From Phallusia mammillata (lineage: Eukaryota > Chordata > Ascidiacea > Phlebobranchia > Ascidiidae): 64,000 nucleotides of DNA. The DNA is taken from assembly GCA_003260075.1 (NCBI GenBank), contig QLIY01000458.1, positions 1-64,000 on the forward strand. The letters run 5' to 3'. Below, piece after piece: positions 36,201 to 48,395 of this stretch. Made by a program: the position numbers and the translations under genes. The notes beneath the pieces were generated by a model that searched no databases, was not told the DNA's origin, and saw only the letters and a list, made by a program, of their open reading frames with translations. Each line of letters starts with the position of its first letter. Position 1 is the stretch's first letter.

Positions 36201-39004
36201 GGTTATGAGAATAAAATTTGATTAGTCACAGCAAAAAAAGTATTCTGTGTTCAATATGTAATTTCTGTATTATTTGTGTGTTTTGAAGTTACAAAAACTA
36301 GTTCACATCAAAACAAAAAATAATTTGACAGGAATAAAATTAGGTTTAATTTGTTTGTTTTTGTGTGTGTAGATATTTGCTTGTTACATCAGTGGTTCCC
36401 TACCTTTTTGACCTTGTGGCACCCTATCAAAGAGATAAATAGTTTACGTGGGGGGGGGGTTATTTGTGTGTTTTGAAGTTACAAAAACTAGTTCACATCA
36501 AAACAAAAAATAATTTGACAGGAATAAAATTAGGTTTAATTTGTTTTTTTTTTGTGTGTAGATATTTGCTTGTTATACCAGTGGCTCCCAACCTTTTTGA
36601 CCTTGTGGCACCCTATCAAAGAGATAAATAGTTTACGTCACCCTTGCAAAACTGGATCATTTTTTGGGTTTCTGTTTTTCAAATAACCGTATGAAATAAG
36701 GAGCCGGGAATAACTGCGAGACGCGAAACTTAATACGCACTGAAACTCTGTTAGAAATAAATAATTTCCGCCCTCAACGGGTTAAAGTTAAAATGAATAA
36801 TGGGTCGCAGTATTGCAATATCAATATCTCGCGGCACCCCTGAGCATTGCAATTGGCACCCCAGGGTGCCGCGATTGGGAACCACTGTGTTATATAATTG
36901 CAGTTTACAGTATCCATACCTGCCATTAAACAACACCCATGAAAAAACTTTATCTCGCAAATCTAAAAATAGCAAATGAATTTGTAATAGAAACTATAGA
37001 TTTGAACTAGCTTGACCATTAACAAAACTGCCAGAGATATTGTGTACGTAAGGAATACTTCATATTGTATAATAATCACCCTTCTAGTTGTACCTTGCAA
37101 TTTTGTCTATGATAAACTTTTTTGATAATAAACAAATTTATTCCAGTGCACAATGTACGAAAGACGAGGAGCGTGAATCGATGAAAACTTCTGTGCAATA
37201 TTTCCGAGCCTGTTTCCCTGGTCTGCTGTTGAGCACATACAGGATTATAAGCATCGATGAATTAGAGAAAGCAGTTTGTGTACCTGATGTGCCTGGGTCA
37301 CCTGCACCTTTTGGTAATACTGGTTCCAATTTCGATGAAGCATCAGGTGAGAAGACATACAAGTTTTTAGGGGGTGGGGTTATTGAAAAGATGTGCTTGG
37401 CTAGGTTTTAGATATTGGGGTAAAACCACTTGCATTTTTGTCATTAATATGTACAACGTAAACCAAGCATTTATGTAGAACCAATTGCCAGTGCATCAGG
37501 TAGTTAAAATGTAGTTGACTACACAGAGGTTTAAACTACTAAGAAACTAGTTTTTGTAGCACAGTTTGTTGATAAGAAACATTAAAAGTTATTAGAAATT
37601 ACATAGCACTTAAATATGATTTTTAGACTGATTTTGTTAATATAAAAAAAGGGTTTCTAGTATTGTCATGCAAACCTATTGTTGGTGATATATTTCTTTA
37701 CTATAACACAAGAGTAGCAATTGTCTTGATGCAATATTTCAAGAATTACTTCTCTGTTGTTCTAGTTTTTAGTCAGGGCCTTTGCTTGTTTTAATTAAAC
37801 ATCTTTTCTTGCAATTATAGAAAGCAATTCATCCATTTCAAGTGAAGAAGCAAATATCACAAAACAAGAATCTGATGAAAAATCTGAAGAATCCTTTGAG
37901 ATGGTTGACATCTGTGACAACACAAAGTTGTCTCCAAAGCAAAAAGACAATGTTGTAATTGAAAAACCAAAACAAGAAGAAGATCAAAAAGATCCAGTTC
38001 CTCATCAGGAAGAGGGTGAAGGAAAACGTCTTCTTGCTGGAAAAGATTGGAAGAATCCATCTCTGTGTCTGACTCCTCGTGAAGATGAGATTGAGGAGGA
38101 TTTCGAATCGAGTGTTCCGAGGGGTTTGATGTCACCTGAAGCGAACGAATGCATCATCATCAATGAAGGGGAATGGGCAAACCAAAGCTCATCTAGTGTA
38201 AGTGGAAAAGGTTTCTAGGATACAGATTTGGAGAATAGTTTTGCTAAGAACAAAGCCAATTAATGTGAAGCAAACATTTTTGAAAAAATGCTAGCACATG
38301 GATGTTGTGGCAATGTTTATTTCCAGTCCATGGTCCTAATTATTTAGACTATGCAAATATTTATGCTATGCTTATTCACTATACTCTATGCCTTCGCAAA
38401 GTTGTTGATAGTTAAACATTGGTTTGTTTCGTAACATAATTTAATATTTGCCAAAGCTTGGTTTTAAATTTCCATTTTTTTTGTTACTGTTTTCTTTAAT
38501 AATGTAAAATCAAGTCAATATATTAAACATATGTCGTGTTTTGTTTTAACACATAAAATATATTGTAAGGAGTTACTTGTGGAAATATGACTTTTGCAAG
38601 ACATTTTGATTTTTTCATCCCAACAGGACCAAGATAGTGACAACATTGTGGAATACAACTCACCGAATGCACACAGCATTAAGATTCCTCCAACTCACGA
38701 GCAGAAGCCTCCGGAAATTGTTTCTCCCGATGATTGGATAGAAATCGGTTCTCCGTTATCAGATTGTGAGACCAAACCGGTCAAGGTTGACTGCTCAGCA
38801 CAAGCAAGCTCAGCTGATGATACTCCCTCCAGTGGATGTTCTGTTGACGACTGCTTCGATTTCGGATCTTACTCAAAAGGTAATGGTGGTGTCGAGTTCA
38901 TCTATTCAGGCGATCGAATGGTTCAGAAGAAAGCAACAGGATTGTATGGGAATGCAAATAAAAGTTCAAGTATTATGTGGACCGATATCGATGAACTGGA
39001 TTAA
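24212..39004 (+). CDS. Ankyrin-pseudokinase-KEN protein, RNase L-like (about 1,450 aa)
   Basis: Exons: 24212-24337, 24469-24564, 24882-24986, 25482-25643, 26082-26291, 26539-26705, 27515-27624, 28064-28172, 28514-28567, 28942-29055, 29356-29464, 29930-30361, 31038-31708 (holds a G-run join), 32110-32299, 32676-32822, 33228-33413, 34074-34148 (cut), about 34640-34795, 35112-35208, 35473-35607, 35921-36039, 37147-37346, 37821-38197, 38627-39004; phases agree where checkable. The order is ankyrin repeats (MSALCVASLEGQLEVVKFLI; ALFLAAQKGHAKIVQCLL), degenerate helical repeats, a highly charged linker with basic clusters (RKRRRQRGKAKK, GRKKKNKKKTGGGKKK), a kinase fold, a KEN-type domain and an acidic tail. 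The kinase shows GTG at the loop, VAVKKV, HMAIKPTNVIL in place of HRD, and DYG. HPFLWSEEKK opens the KEN region; GLLTLMYDCAHNYS and YFRACFPGLLLSTY align with RNase L/IRE1. KEN catalytic Arg, Asn and His are missing, so it is probably a regulator without RNase activity. It is twice as long as human RNase L. Confidence 0.8.
25066..25370. repeat. hAT-like end and haplotype-duplicated intron block
   Basis: CAGTAGTTCCCAACCTTTTTG at 25066 resembles a hAT terminal repeat. About 110 bases before the G run at 25235 are repeated after it (aatacttag ... gacattaagtg). No right end was found. Confidence 0.4.
26729..27188. mobile_element. hAT-type element with perfect 8-bp target duplication, carrying an exon 5 copy
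   Basis: The ends are CAGTGGTTCTCAAA and TTTGAGAACCACTG, and both flanks are tcttagaa (26721-26728 and 27189-27196), the 8-base duplication expected for hAT elements. It lies in the intron after exon 6 of the ankyrin-KEN gene. A G run at about 26769 is followed by a near-exact copy of 26130-26300, including most of exon 5 and its donor, ending at an N (26966). The exon copy is most simply a haplotype fragment mis-placed into the element by assembly. Confidence 0.75.
27666..27921 (+). repeat. Dispersed repeat ending in a 28-G run
   Basis: The segment with cagtatgacgccttcaa and ggcctggagtacta recurs in similar form at 33105-33145. The part with atgatcgctggtctgc recurs at 56655-56680. It lies in the intron before exon 8. 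The G run at 27894-27921 truncates it. Confidence 0.45.
32968..33165 (+). mobile_element. tRNA-derived SINE-like element in a KEN-gene intron
   Basis: A tRNA-like head (GTAGCTCGTTTGGTAGAGC, an A-box context) is followed about 45 bases later by a degenerate B-box (GGGTTTTAATTCT). The tail is shared with the repeat near 27810. It belongs to a different family from the SINEs at 41818 and 62921. Confidence 0.4.
34149..34637 (+). other. Disrupted region of the kinase C-lobe
   Basis: Exon 17 (GGHPFGDPDTLPI) runs directly into a G run at 34149. What follows copies intron 16 (compare 33905-34050 with 34160-34325) from the other haplotype, and then comes the left arm of a long palindrome. The stretch coding the segment after HPFG is therefore incomplete and the start of the next exon (ending at 34795) cannot be fixed. 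Confidence 0.6.
34494..34708. repeat. 71-base inverted repeat (palindromic duplication of coding sequence)
   Basis: The arm 34494-34564 is the reverse complement of 34638-34708 with only a few mismatches; the spacer is 73 bases. The right arm lies in the open frame that joins in phase to exon 19 (KTVLL then RYNLKAIADK). The left arm is thus an inverted copy of an exon piece. It has the shape of an amplification or cloning snap-back, or a recent inverted duplication. Confidence 0.7.
36394..36458. mobile_element. Left half of a hAT-like element (duplicate allele)
   Basis: CAGTGGTTCCCTACCTTTTTG and the next 45 bases match the left part of the complete element at 36579, and are cut by a G run. 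About 100 bases upstream are duplicated too (36270-36390 against 36459-36575). Confidence 0.6.
36579..36887. mobile_element. Non-autonomous hAT element (309 bp) with 8-bp target duplication
   Basis: The ends are CAGTGGCTCCCAACC and GATTGGGAACCACTG; flanks are tgttatac (36571-36578) and tgttatat (36888-36895), seven of eight bases identical. It lies in the intron between the two KEN-domain exons of the ankyrin-KEN gene and has no coding capacity. Confidence 0.7.
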
Positions 39005-41453
39005 ATAAGTTTGAAGCAAAGTTCTGGAATGCTACTTTAGGTGAAAAGTCACAAATCTGAACATGTAGCACATTTTTTGTTTCATTTGTAGATGCACACC
39101 GAATTTTTCACAGTTTAAATTTTACGTAAAACTCCAATCTAGCAGTCATGGTTTCTCAGACACACTTAAACTTGCTTCATGGGTAAAAATATGTAAAAAA
39201 TTTTGGTGTATTTAGTTTTTTGGTTAAACATTTCATCATTTACAGAAATCAGTACTTGGTACAAAAAGGGGCTTCTGCTCAAAGTCTTGTGATTCGTATT
39301 TTACACTACATTTTCCGTTTATATATTTGATAGTAAAAAAATTGTTTGTTGCACATATTGGTGACTTTTCTAAATACTAATTACTAGTTATGAGAGAGAT
39401 ATTCAGAGCTCAAATTGGCTTGTTGCAAAAATGTACGATGTAATGTTCCTTTAAATATTTGTATGCCTCAAAAGTTCTTTATTATATTTTTCCAACTTGA
39501 ATTGGATCTGTTCCAAATTTCTCTGTATACATTTTGAAATTCCAAATTTGCCCTCAGTTGAAAACTGGATTTGAAAGGTGTTTAGTTATGCATGGTTAAG
39601 TAATGTCATATAAAAAGTCTACTACTGTTTTCAATCCATAAAAATATAATATATTTGTTGTTTAAAAATGTTAAACAGTTAAAAACAAAGACTGGCCCTT
39701 TTCTTTGTTTCATCCGGACACTTAAATTTTATACAGTATGGTAAAAATAATCTTATGGTATGAAAAAGTATTCAAACTTTTTTTCAAATCACATAATTTC
39801 TAAACCACTGTCAATTCAGCTCAAGCACAATTGGTTTTCAAACCTGAATTAAATCCCACGTTGGTGTGCATATTATTTTTTTTCCAGTCGTTTGCCATAT
39901 TTTCATGCTTTATAACTTAACAATAAGCTGATGCATTTGTGTTATAATGCAACAAGTAGTTGTTCCCCTAAGTTCATTATCAATTTGTGTTTTGCAATAC
40001 TTTGCTATGTGTTTTTTTCATGTATTAGTTTAAGGTGTTTTTGGTGTTTAACCATTTGTACAATCCAAACTAATCGATCCGGTGTTTCTGATTTATTGTA
40101 ATAACAAAACACAGTTTATCTTACATTGCTAAACTGTTGCAAAATTTTCGGCATTTTAATTTGTAGTACAAAATTGTTTTTTGAGAAATTCTTACTTACA
40201 CAAACAAAACGTCATGCAATTTTTATGTCACACTTGAATTTTAAAACGCTTATCGAAAATTTAGAATGTTTTCTTACGGGTAAATGACCAAATTTGGTGC
40301 TGCACATTTTTCTATTGTGTGTGATTTCTAATAGTGCGATTGCTTTTGTGATGAAATTTTCTGTCTTCCGATTTTTGTGCAAAAAAATGTCGCAAAACAA
40401 TCAGTTTCTTTATTTTCTAAATCAAGGAACCGTGAACAAAAAATTTTAACACAGGCAAGTCCTTTCACAGTCAAGCATTTTTTCCATAAACTGGACTGAG
40501 CTACTGTATTCAAAGGTATAGACAATTTTCATTGAAAGTTGGTGAATACGAATGAAGGAAAGTAAATGTTTCCGTTCCTTGTTTCCAAAGGCAACGGTAA
40601 GAAAGCTCGTTTTAAAGATTATTTAAGTATATGCCAGAGAGAAAAAGGCAGCCTCACTTTTGTCGAAACGCATCGTCGCGTATTTAGTATTTGTTTACTT
40701 TCCTACTTAAGTCAAGTCAAAACGGTCGATACGGCTTTTAGCTTTTCGTAAAGTTCGACATCGTAGGTTGCGTTACAGAATGTCGAACGAAAACTACTGT
40801 TAATTTTATTTCAATGGAAATGGCGCGCAGTTTCGTATTTATGACTCGGCAAACGTAAAATGACAAAGCGTTTTTCTTGGGAAGACGAAAAAGGTTTTTG
40901 TTGTTTTGTTGATTAGTCATGTCCTGTGGTATTTCATAAAATGCCGGCGTAGAAAAAGGTTAAATAATATGATGTATGATGATACCTACAGTTATCAAAT
41001 ACCTAGTTTTAGCTTGTTGTTAGACAAAGTCGTAGGACAAAATACTGGTGTTTTAACGTTTATTTTGTAAAGTTAATTTAAAAATTTTGAAGTTGTAAGC
41101 ATGTAGCATTGTAGCCTAACGGTGGTTGTTTTTTGTTTGGTTGGATCATGAGATGAGATAAGTTTATTTTATATCTGTGTATAATTGGTAATCATTTCAA
41201 ACAGCATTGTGTTTTTAATTAGTAACTAAATAACTACTATTTGTCTTTGATTTGTATGTATGGTTTCATTATTGTTTATTCCAATTTTGAAATGTGGAAG
41301 GTTAATTTGTTTGTGCCTTTTGGGTTCCATGTACATTTCTGCACAAGTTTATAAACAGAGCACAACAAGTTATAGTTGTAATATTGTTTGTGAATGTTCT
41401 TTAGATCTGGATCAGGTTTTAGCAACAGGTGTGTGCGTTAAAAACTTCAAATA
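39005..41453. other. 3' UTR and intergenic DNA before the nucleotidase gene
   Basis: AT-rich sequence with no supported exon. It should hold the 3' UTR of the ankyrin-KEN gene and the promoter of the nucleotidase gene. No clear TATA box or repeat could be assigned. Open frames at 40212-40525 and 40566-40920 look like chance. Confidence 0.6.
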
Positions 41454-42944
41454 ATGACAACATTCCCTCCGACAATCGTTGGCCCAGACAGTGACGATGA
41501 TGCTGAGATCGAAAAGGAATTAAACCAAATCACCAATAACTTTGTAACGCTGGATGTCAAGAAGGCAATGTTTCAGGATAGACCACTAAGTCCAATTGCA
41601 ACCAGAAGGTGGAATATTGTAAGTTGAAAGTTGATGTGTCAAAATATGCAATGGGGATAAAACTGAATTGAATTTATATCTTAACATGATGTAGTTTTGG
41701 TCGTTTAGTTGTTTTATTCTCGGTCGGTGGCCAATATCTAAATAGGTTATGCCCACAATGAGTTCACCATCGAGCTGTCTGTTTTATTGCAAGTCCGTTG
41801 ATCATTTTTCTTTGCTTTAAAAAGTTGGTGACTTTAATTTAGTTCAACACAATAGGTTTTCACTGGGTTGGAGCAATGTGGCATAAGTTTCTTGCTCAGA
41901 AAACACAAGTGGTTGAGGCAGGATTCAAACCCACAACCTTGTGAACACAAGGCGGTTGCACTAACCACTTTGCCATCTTGACGAGTTTAAAAATGATCAG
42001 ACATAATTGATTAATGATTATCTATCTTATATTTCCATAAATCTTTTAGTTGCAGAGCTATAAGCTCCTACCTTGTGTTAACAAGCAAACAGGGGGGGGG
42101 GCTTATATTTCCATAAAATTTTTAGTTGCAGAGCTATAAGCTCCTACCTTGTGTTAACAAGCAAACAATGTGAGTAAGATACTTTTTACATATTAAAGAT
42201 ATCTGTATTTTTCAAATGCCACATGACACAATGTCATAGATTTTGTTCCAATGACATTGCAAACAAAAATGTGCCACAACTAACATTAAGTTTAATATAT
42301 TTGCTAGTTTCCCAAATCTTACATCCACATCTTTTCAGTTTTTAACCAAATTAAAAATATTTAAAAAGTATTGACTTGTGTTTGTTTTTTTATAGCCCAA
42401 ACCGGACACTGCCATTATAATAGCTGTGTCATCTCGAGCACTGTTCGATTTAACTGAGGAAAGAACTCTCTACGAGAAAGAGGGTTTAGCAAAATACATT
42501 GAATACATGATTGAAAAAGAAAACACACCATTGAAACCGGGAAGTGCATTTCCGTTTATACAGGTATGTTGATCGTAAAACTGTTAAATTAATCAGTGAC
42601 ATTAATTGTGGTATATGTTGAGTCTCTTGGCATTCTTTTTTGCATCGCAACATTAAGGTTAAAATCATGAATAAAACAAACAGTTAGTCTCCAGTTGGTT
42701 AATCCATACACTTGGGACTAAATGCTCTTTAACAGGAATTGTGGCTGTCAAGACAAAATATTGATTTTCATTTATGTTTTCATAAGCTAAATGACATTTT
42801 CATTAGCTTAGTTAAATCTTCTTCAAGCATTGTATCTTACAATTGATTAAAAATTAAAAGATGTCAATCTATGATCAATAGTCTTGCACTGAACATCCTA
42901 CAGCCATTACAGCTCACACTGTTAATAAAATGGCTCATTATCTT

Positions 42945-43035
<91 letters not shown>

Positions 43036-46000
43036 GCTTGTATCAATCTCAAGCTATTGGAGCTCGACCCACAGGAGAAAAATCTTTTTGATGTTGTTTT
43101 GATGAGCAACCAATCTGCCCAGATCGGAGTATCTCTTATCAATTCTATAAACTATCACAGTAAGCCTTGCATCAAGCTTATAACCTGTACAGAGCTCAGT
43201 ATTGAATAATAACAATGGACAGGAAGTTCGTATTTGTTGTTGAATATTAACTTTGAAAAACTACTTGTAACCTTAACTTCCTGCAAAAACATTCATTAAA
43301 CTAAGTCAAAATGAACTTTATGCATTAGGTTACTGCATGTTGTTTATGTATTTTAACATGAAATAACTTATCAACTGGTTGTTGCCAATTAGACAAAAAT
43401 GAAAAAAAAAATCTTTTTCAAATTGTACAGGGGGGGGGGACTTGCCATTGATTAAAAATTAAATGATGTCGATCTATGATCAATAGTCTTGCACTGAATT
43501 TCCCACAGCCATTACAGCTCACACTGTTAATAAAATGGCTCATTATCTTGGAATATGTGGATTGTATGAAGCCTATTGAAATGTAATTCATGCCTCATTT
43601 ATATTTTATAGGCTTTGGCTTGCATCAATCTCAAGCTATTGGAGCTTGACCCTCAGGAGAAAAATCTTTTTGATGTTGTTTTGATGAGTAATCAATCTGC
43701 CCAGATCGGAGTATCTCTTATCAATTCTATAAACTACCACAGTAAGCCTTGCATCAAGCTTATAACCTGTATGGAGCTCAGTATTGAATAATAACAATGG
43801 ACAGGAAGTTCACATTTGTTGTTGAATATTAACTTTGAAAAACTACTTGCAAAAGGATGCAACCTTGACTTCCTGCCACAACATTCATTAAGCTATGTCA
43901 AAATGAACTTTATTGGTTAGGTTACTGCATGTTGTTTATGTATTACAAAATGAAATGATGTGGCCGACCGGGCAACAGTATTTTTTTTTCATTGTACATG
44001 TGTTTATAAGCCAGTGCAGTACCAGCAATTACATCACAATGCCCATACAACCAACATGTAAAAGTGTCATAGAAATCGTAGTGTTGTCTGCTTGAAATTG
44101 ATGAACATTCTTTAAGAATCTAAACTTTTATCTATTGGTATTAACCTGTTTCTTTCATTACTTGTTAATATATAAGGATGTTTAAATCATTGAACACCTG
44201 TTTTAAACAGTTTTGTAACCTCTTATTAATTAAGATTACAAAAAAAATACTTTTGTATGCAGAAATGACGATAGAGCGAGTTTGCTTAACAGCTGGGAAA
44301 AGTGTTATCGGTTATCTGTCAGCTTACAACACGGATCTTTATCTTTCTGCTGATGAAGACAACGTCGTACAAGCGTTAAACAGAGGTTCACATTTTTTTG
44401 CTTGCTTTTTGTCAATAAAAATTTAATACAATAATTTTTTTCAAAATGTTAAAGATTTGAAAACAACGTATAAAATTCAGACTCCCCATGAAAATATGTT
44501 TTATTATTGGAGAGGCATTTGTCAATATATTTCCATGTAACGTTAATGTATTCAGTGTCACAAATTATTTGAGCTGGGTCTGTATCAACGTATTTAGTAT
44601 TGAGCATAGCCATTTGCTGGGTTGTCAAAGCAAAACTTTCATAGGTGTATGTTAGTGCATGAGTTAAAATCCCCCTATGTCCTGTTCATACACATAAGCA
44701 TAGCAAGGGCCAATAAAAGATGTCATACCATATCTATACATGCTTATGGTTGTTTACTATGTAATGTCATATATCTGTTTGACATCATAACATCCTAAGC
44801 TTGCGTAACCAAGCAGGTCACTTGTGGTGTTGATTTAAGTTTCAAACCGGGGGGGGGGTTTTTCAAATTGTACATGTGTTTATCAACCTGTTGGATTGCA
44901 GCAGCTGTTACATCACAATGCCCAAACAATCAACATGTAAAGGTGTTATTTTAATCATTGTTTTGTTTACTTGAAATTGTTGGACATTCATTTCGAATTT
45001 AAACTTTTATCTATTTATACACACATGTTCTTGTTAATATATACAGATGTTTAAATCACTGAACATGTGTTTTGAACATTTTTGTAAATCTCATACTAAT
45101 TAAGGTGATAAGAAATACTTCTGTTTACAGAAATGACCATAGAGCGAGTTTGCCTAACAGCTGGTAAAAGTGTTATTGGTTATCTGTCGGCTTACAACAC
45201 GGATCTTTATCTTTCTGCTGATGAAGACAACGTCGTACAAGCGCTAAACAGAGGTTTGTATTTTCACTACTTGCTGTATTTAATACAATATTTTTTTTCA
45301 AAATGTTAAAGATTTGAAAACAATGAATAAATTCACTCCCAAAGAAAATATGTTAAATTTTTATAGGTGAGGCATTTGTCAATATATTTCCATGTAATGT
45401 TACTGTATTCAGTGTCACAAATTATTTGAGCTGGGTTTGTATCAACATATTTAGTATTCCGCATAGCCATTTGATGCTGGGTTGTCAAAGCAAACCTTTC
45501 ATAGGTGTACGTTAGTGCACAAGTAAAAATCCCACCATATTATGTTCATACATATAAGCATAGCAAGGGTCAATGAAAGATGTCATATTATCTATACATG
45601 CCTATGATTGTTTACCATGTCATGCCATATATCTGTTTGACATCATAACATCCTAAGTTTGCGTAACCAAGCAGGTCACTTGTGGTGTTGATTTAAGTTT
45701 CAAACCAACCAGTTATACATATCAAGTTTATAGAGCTCTTCTGGCAATTGTATTTTAATTCTGACTTTTCAAAGTCCTGTACAGGTCACCTTCATCAGAA
45801 ACGTCAGAATAAAAATCCAATTGCCAGAAGAGCTCTATATACTTGATGTTATGCCTGGCAGCAATAGCTTATACAGTTATACATACTTTTCCAACATGTC
45901 AGTTAATATTAGTGTTTCTTATTTATTGACCAGGTATCGCGTCTGCCAGGCTGTTTGCTGGTGGAAGCACGAAAGCATCGCAATCGTGCTCGAAACTGAA

Positions 46001-48352
46001 GATTGCATTCGACGGTGATGCAGTGTTATTTTCAGATGAAGCTGAAATCATTGCTAAGGAGCACGGACTGGAAAAGTTTTTTGAAAACGAAGCTAAAAAA
46101 GTGTGTAGCTTTGTTGGACAAATTCACATGGAAACAAACTAACTATACACATAGATGTGCAGTTTATGTTTTCTAAGAATATATTAAGTCAGGGGTCGCC
46201 AATCTTTTTGGCGATGCAGCCAATTGACTTGTTGTTTACATGTGTTAATGACCTCGTGTTCCAACATTTTTCTAAATAATAGTGGTTCATGCCAGCTGAT
46301 ATCAATAATAAAGAGAAAGCAAAGTGTGGGGGGGGGGCTGGCAATTGTATTTTTTACAGACATTTCTACATCCTGTACAGGTCACCTTCATCAGAAACGT
46401 CAGAATAAAAATACAAATGCCAGAAAAACTCTCTAAACTTGATATTATGCCTCGCAGCAATAGCTTATATACAGTCATGTCAGTTAATATTATTGTGACT
46501 TATTTATTGACCAGGTATCGCGTCTGCCAGGCTGTTTGCTGGTGGAAGCACGAAAGCATCTCAATCGTGTTCAAAACTGAAGATTGCATTCGACGGTGAC
46601 GCAGTGTTATTCTCAGACGAAGCTGAAATCATTGCTAAGGAGCATGGACTGGAAAAGTTTTTTGAAAACGAGGCTAAAAAAGTGTGTAACTCTGTTGGAC
46701 AAATTCATGCAGAAACCAAACATATTTTAATACAAGTTTGCTTTATGTATTAAGCTTAACTAACTATTCATATAGACGTTTATGTTTTCAAGAATATGTT
46801 AAGTACTGACCAATAGGCTACCATGTTTTTGAAACAAGCAAAGTCTGCAGTTTCAAAGGAATGTCGAAAACAAAAAGTTTCACCCCAAATCCAGGGATGA
46901 TCAGTTTGGTCTGTTCAGTTTTTGGATCTGACTTTAATTGAGTATTAAGTCAGAAATATTAAATACTTCACACTATTATATTACCAACACATTATTTTGC
47001 AGGCAAATCAGCCATTGGACTATGGACCCCTGCATAAGTTTGCGATGAAGATTGGAGAAATTAAAAAGAAGTTTTCTGACCGTGGCATAATTGAGGATTG
47101 TCCGATTCGAACTTATCTCGTCACGGCCAGAAGTGCTGCTAGTTCTGGGCTACGAGCTCTGAGGGTAAGACAATTGAAATATCAAGGGTTGTGTAACTGT
47201 AAAGGACTTTGTTATCACTAGTTTAACATTAAAGTACATTACAATTTTGTGTAAAGGATTTTAACATCAATTATTCGACGTGTAAGTACATTATAAAGAA
47301 GCTACAATCGTAGTGCTTTGACTCATAATGTCTCATCAGTGCAGCACCTTGTAGCCATGATTCTACACTCCAGTTTGGTGTAACAGACTTAATGCAGATA
47401 AAAAATTATGCAGTTACAAAAGTCCTTGAATTCCCGGGGAACAAAAAATTTGAATGGAATTCTGTTGTTCAATTTCACCATTTTTCCAATTGGGAGTTTT
47501 GGGCCTTGGGCAAAAGCAGAAAATTTTATGCATTGGTTCCAGTCTTCATGAATTCACATAAGTGGCTCACTATTACAAAAACATTGTAAATACAGGTTTA
47601 CAGATGTTCAATTATATACTGACTAGAAACTTGAAAAAAATTAGAAACAAAATATTGGTGCCCATATTGCACAGTTCTAAAAGTTCTCAACAATAAAATA
47701 CAAGGCAACATCTGTGTATAGGGCAATCATGATTCAGCAAAATTGCTGCTATCATCAATTTTGTTGGTTATATTTCACCCCATAACAAGAGTATTTTTCG
47801 AAACGTAGTCATTTTTTATTTACCAACCTATTCTTTCTGAGAGTTTTATCAAAATGTTATTACATTTCCAGTTGAAACACAGGGTCTGGTCATGACAACT
47901 AAAAGCAATCAATCAATATTATTAACGAGCCCAATTAAATGTGAATGACATGTTTTCTATAAGAACTGAACCTCAGCATTGTGGGTTTGGTTAACGGGGG
48001 GGGGGGAGGCTGAATTTTAAGACAATGTTATGATAAAACTGAAAACAAGCAATGTAACAGGTTAAATTGTTACTTCAATATAAACATGCAAATCAGTTGG
48101 CGTGCCATGACATACCACCTCTTGTGTGCCAAGGTTGCCGACCCCTGTATTAAGTACTAACGAATATGAAAGGACATACTAAAATACCACAAATACTGAA
48201 AGCATAAACCGATAATATATTTATGCCACAGTATACTGAAATCAGCTCTTGTGACTTTTTACTGACCAAAGTAGCAGACTTGTCCTATTACCTATACCTT
48301 TATGAGGATTTGTACGAAAAGCAATCGACAAATATTATATACATCCCACTAT

Positions 48353-48395
<43 letters not shown>

